From Actinomycetota bacterium (lineage in GTDB: Bacteria; Actinomycetota; Acidimicrobiia; Acidimicrobiales; Iamiaceae), in NCBI GenBank assembly GCA_017882935.1, contig JADGOP010000014.1, positions 1-14,744 on the forward strand: a stretch of DNA of 14,744 nucleotides, written 5' to 3'. Below are positions 14,523 through 14,744 of this stretch, in pieces. The notes below the pieces were generated by a model. That model did no database searches, was not told where the DNA came from, and saw nothing but the letters and a program-made list of their open reading frames with translations. The number at the start of each line of letters is the position of its first letter. Positions within the stretch are counted from its first letter, which is position 1. A program made the position numbers and the translations under genes.

Positions 14523-14744
14523 ATGCCCCTGTCCGCCCAGTTCGTGCCCTACGGACGACCCGGTGCCGTCCGGCTCCAGGCCCTCCTCGCCGAGCTGCGC
14601 GGCGCCGATCCCCTGGCCCCGGCCACGGTCGTGGTGCCCCGGTCGTGGGTCGGCCTCTCGCTGCGCCGGCAGCTCGCGTCGGGCGCCGTGTCGGCCACGC
14701 CGGGGGCGGCGGGGCTCGCCAACGTGCGCTTCCCCACGCTCGAC
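14523..14744 (+). CDS. AddB-like / PD-(D/E)XK exonuclease subunit, N-terminal fragment
   Basis: Only the first 74 codons are inside the window. The visible N terminus (YGRPGAVRLQALLAELRGADPLAPATVVVP, then WVGLSLRRQLASGAV and GLANVRFPTLD) matches in layout the start of actinobacterial AddB-like proteins. In these, DPLAPxTVVVPS is the first strand of a degenerate helicase domain and a PD-(D/E)XK nuclease domain lies at the far C terminus. Such proteins work with a UvrD-type helicase in processing double-strand breaks. A helicase partner gene may follow outside the window. No catalytic motif is visible in this fragment, so the call rests on the N-terminal pattern alone. The ATG appears leaderless behind TATGTT. 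Confidence 0.7.
   Translation, partial: MPLSAQFVPYGRPGAVRLQALLAELRGADPLAPATVVVPRSWVGLSLRRQLASGAVSATPGAAGLANVRFPTLD

Overview
The window is about 14.7 kb of very GC-rich DNA with no RNA genes, mobile elements or CRISPR. It looks like the chromosome of a high-GC actinomycete, plausibly Acidimicrobiia or a relative. The reasons are two F420-type luciferase-like oxidoreductases, many GTG starts, several starts without a Shine-Dalgarno sequence and apparently leaderless, and an AddB-like nuclease start typical of Actinomycetota. The lineage is inferred from style and not proved by a marker gene.

Left part (1-4210), lipid or xenobiotic metabolism: an acyl-CoA synthetase (minus, runs off the left edge), an LLM-class F420-dependent oxidoreductase (plus), a perfect 17-bp hairpin that can terminate both converging genes, an SDR dehydrogenase (minus) and a second LLM oxidoreductase (plus).

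Middle part (4167-6075): a TetR regulator (minus) diverges from a 374-aa protein of unrecognised family. Its Glu and ExxH pattern suggests a ferritin-like di-iron carboxylate protein. The roughly 90-bp space between them holds a nested palindrome overlapping symmetric TTGCCA boxes, a good candidate for an autoregulatory operator.

Right-centre (6079-10467, all minus): a membrane-anchored protein, then a Tat-exported phospholipase C/phosphatase, then an MFS transporter. The first has an ectodomain that follows an actinobacterial zinc-metalloprotease pattern but has lost the HExxH residues. A tandem hairpin separates it from the phosphoesterase, while phosphoesterase and transporter are 27 nt apart and likely cotranscribed.

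Divergent from the pseudoprotease, 149 bp away, is the most striking gene (10617-12986). It is a 789-aa single polypeptide with ECF-sigma-like regions 2 and 4 at the N terminus, a long Pro/Arg-rich linker, one transmembrane helix and a large extracytoplasmic RseB/LolA-like domain. It reads as a membrane-tethered sigma factor or sigma-like decoy fused to its own envelope sensor. With the divergent dead-protease ectodomain protein it may form an undescribed envelope-sensing pair.

The right end has a DHA2-type MFS drug exporter (minus) and the first 74 codons of an AddB/PD-(D/E)XK-type exonuclease subunit (plus).
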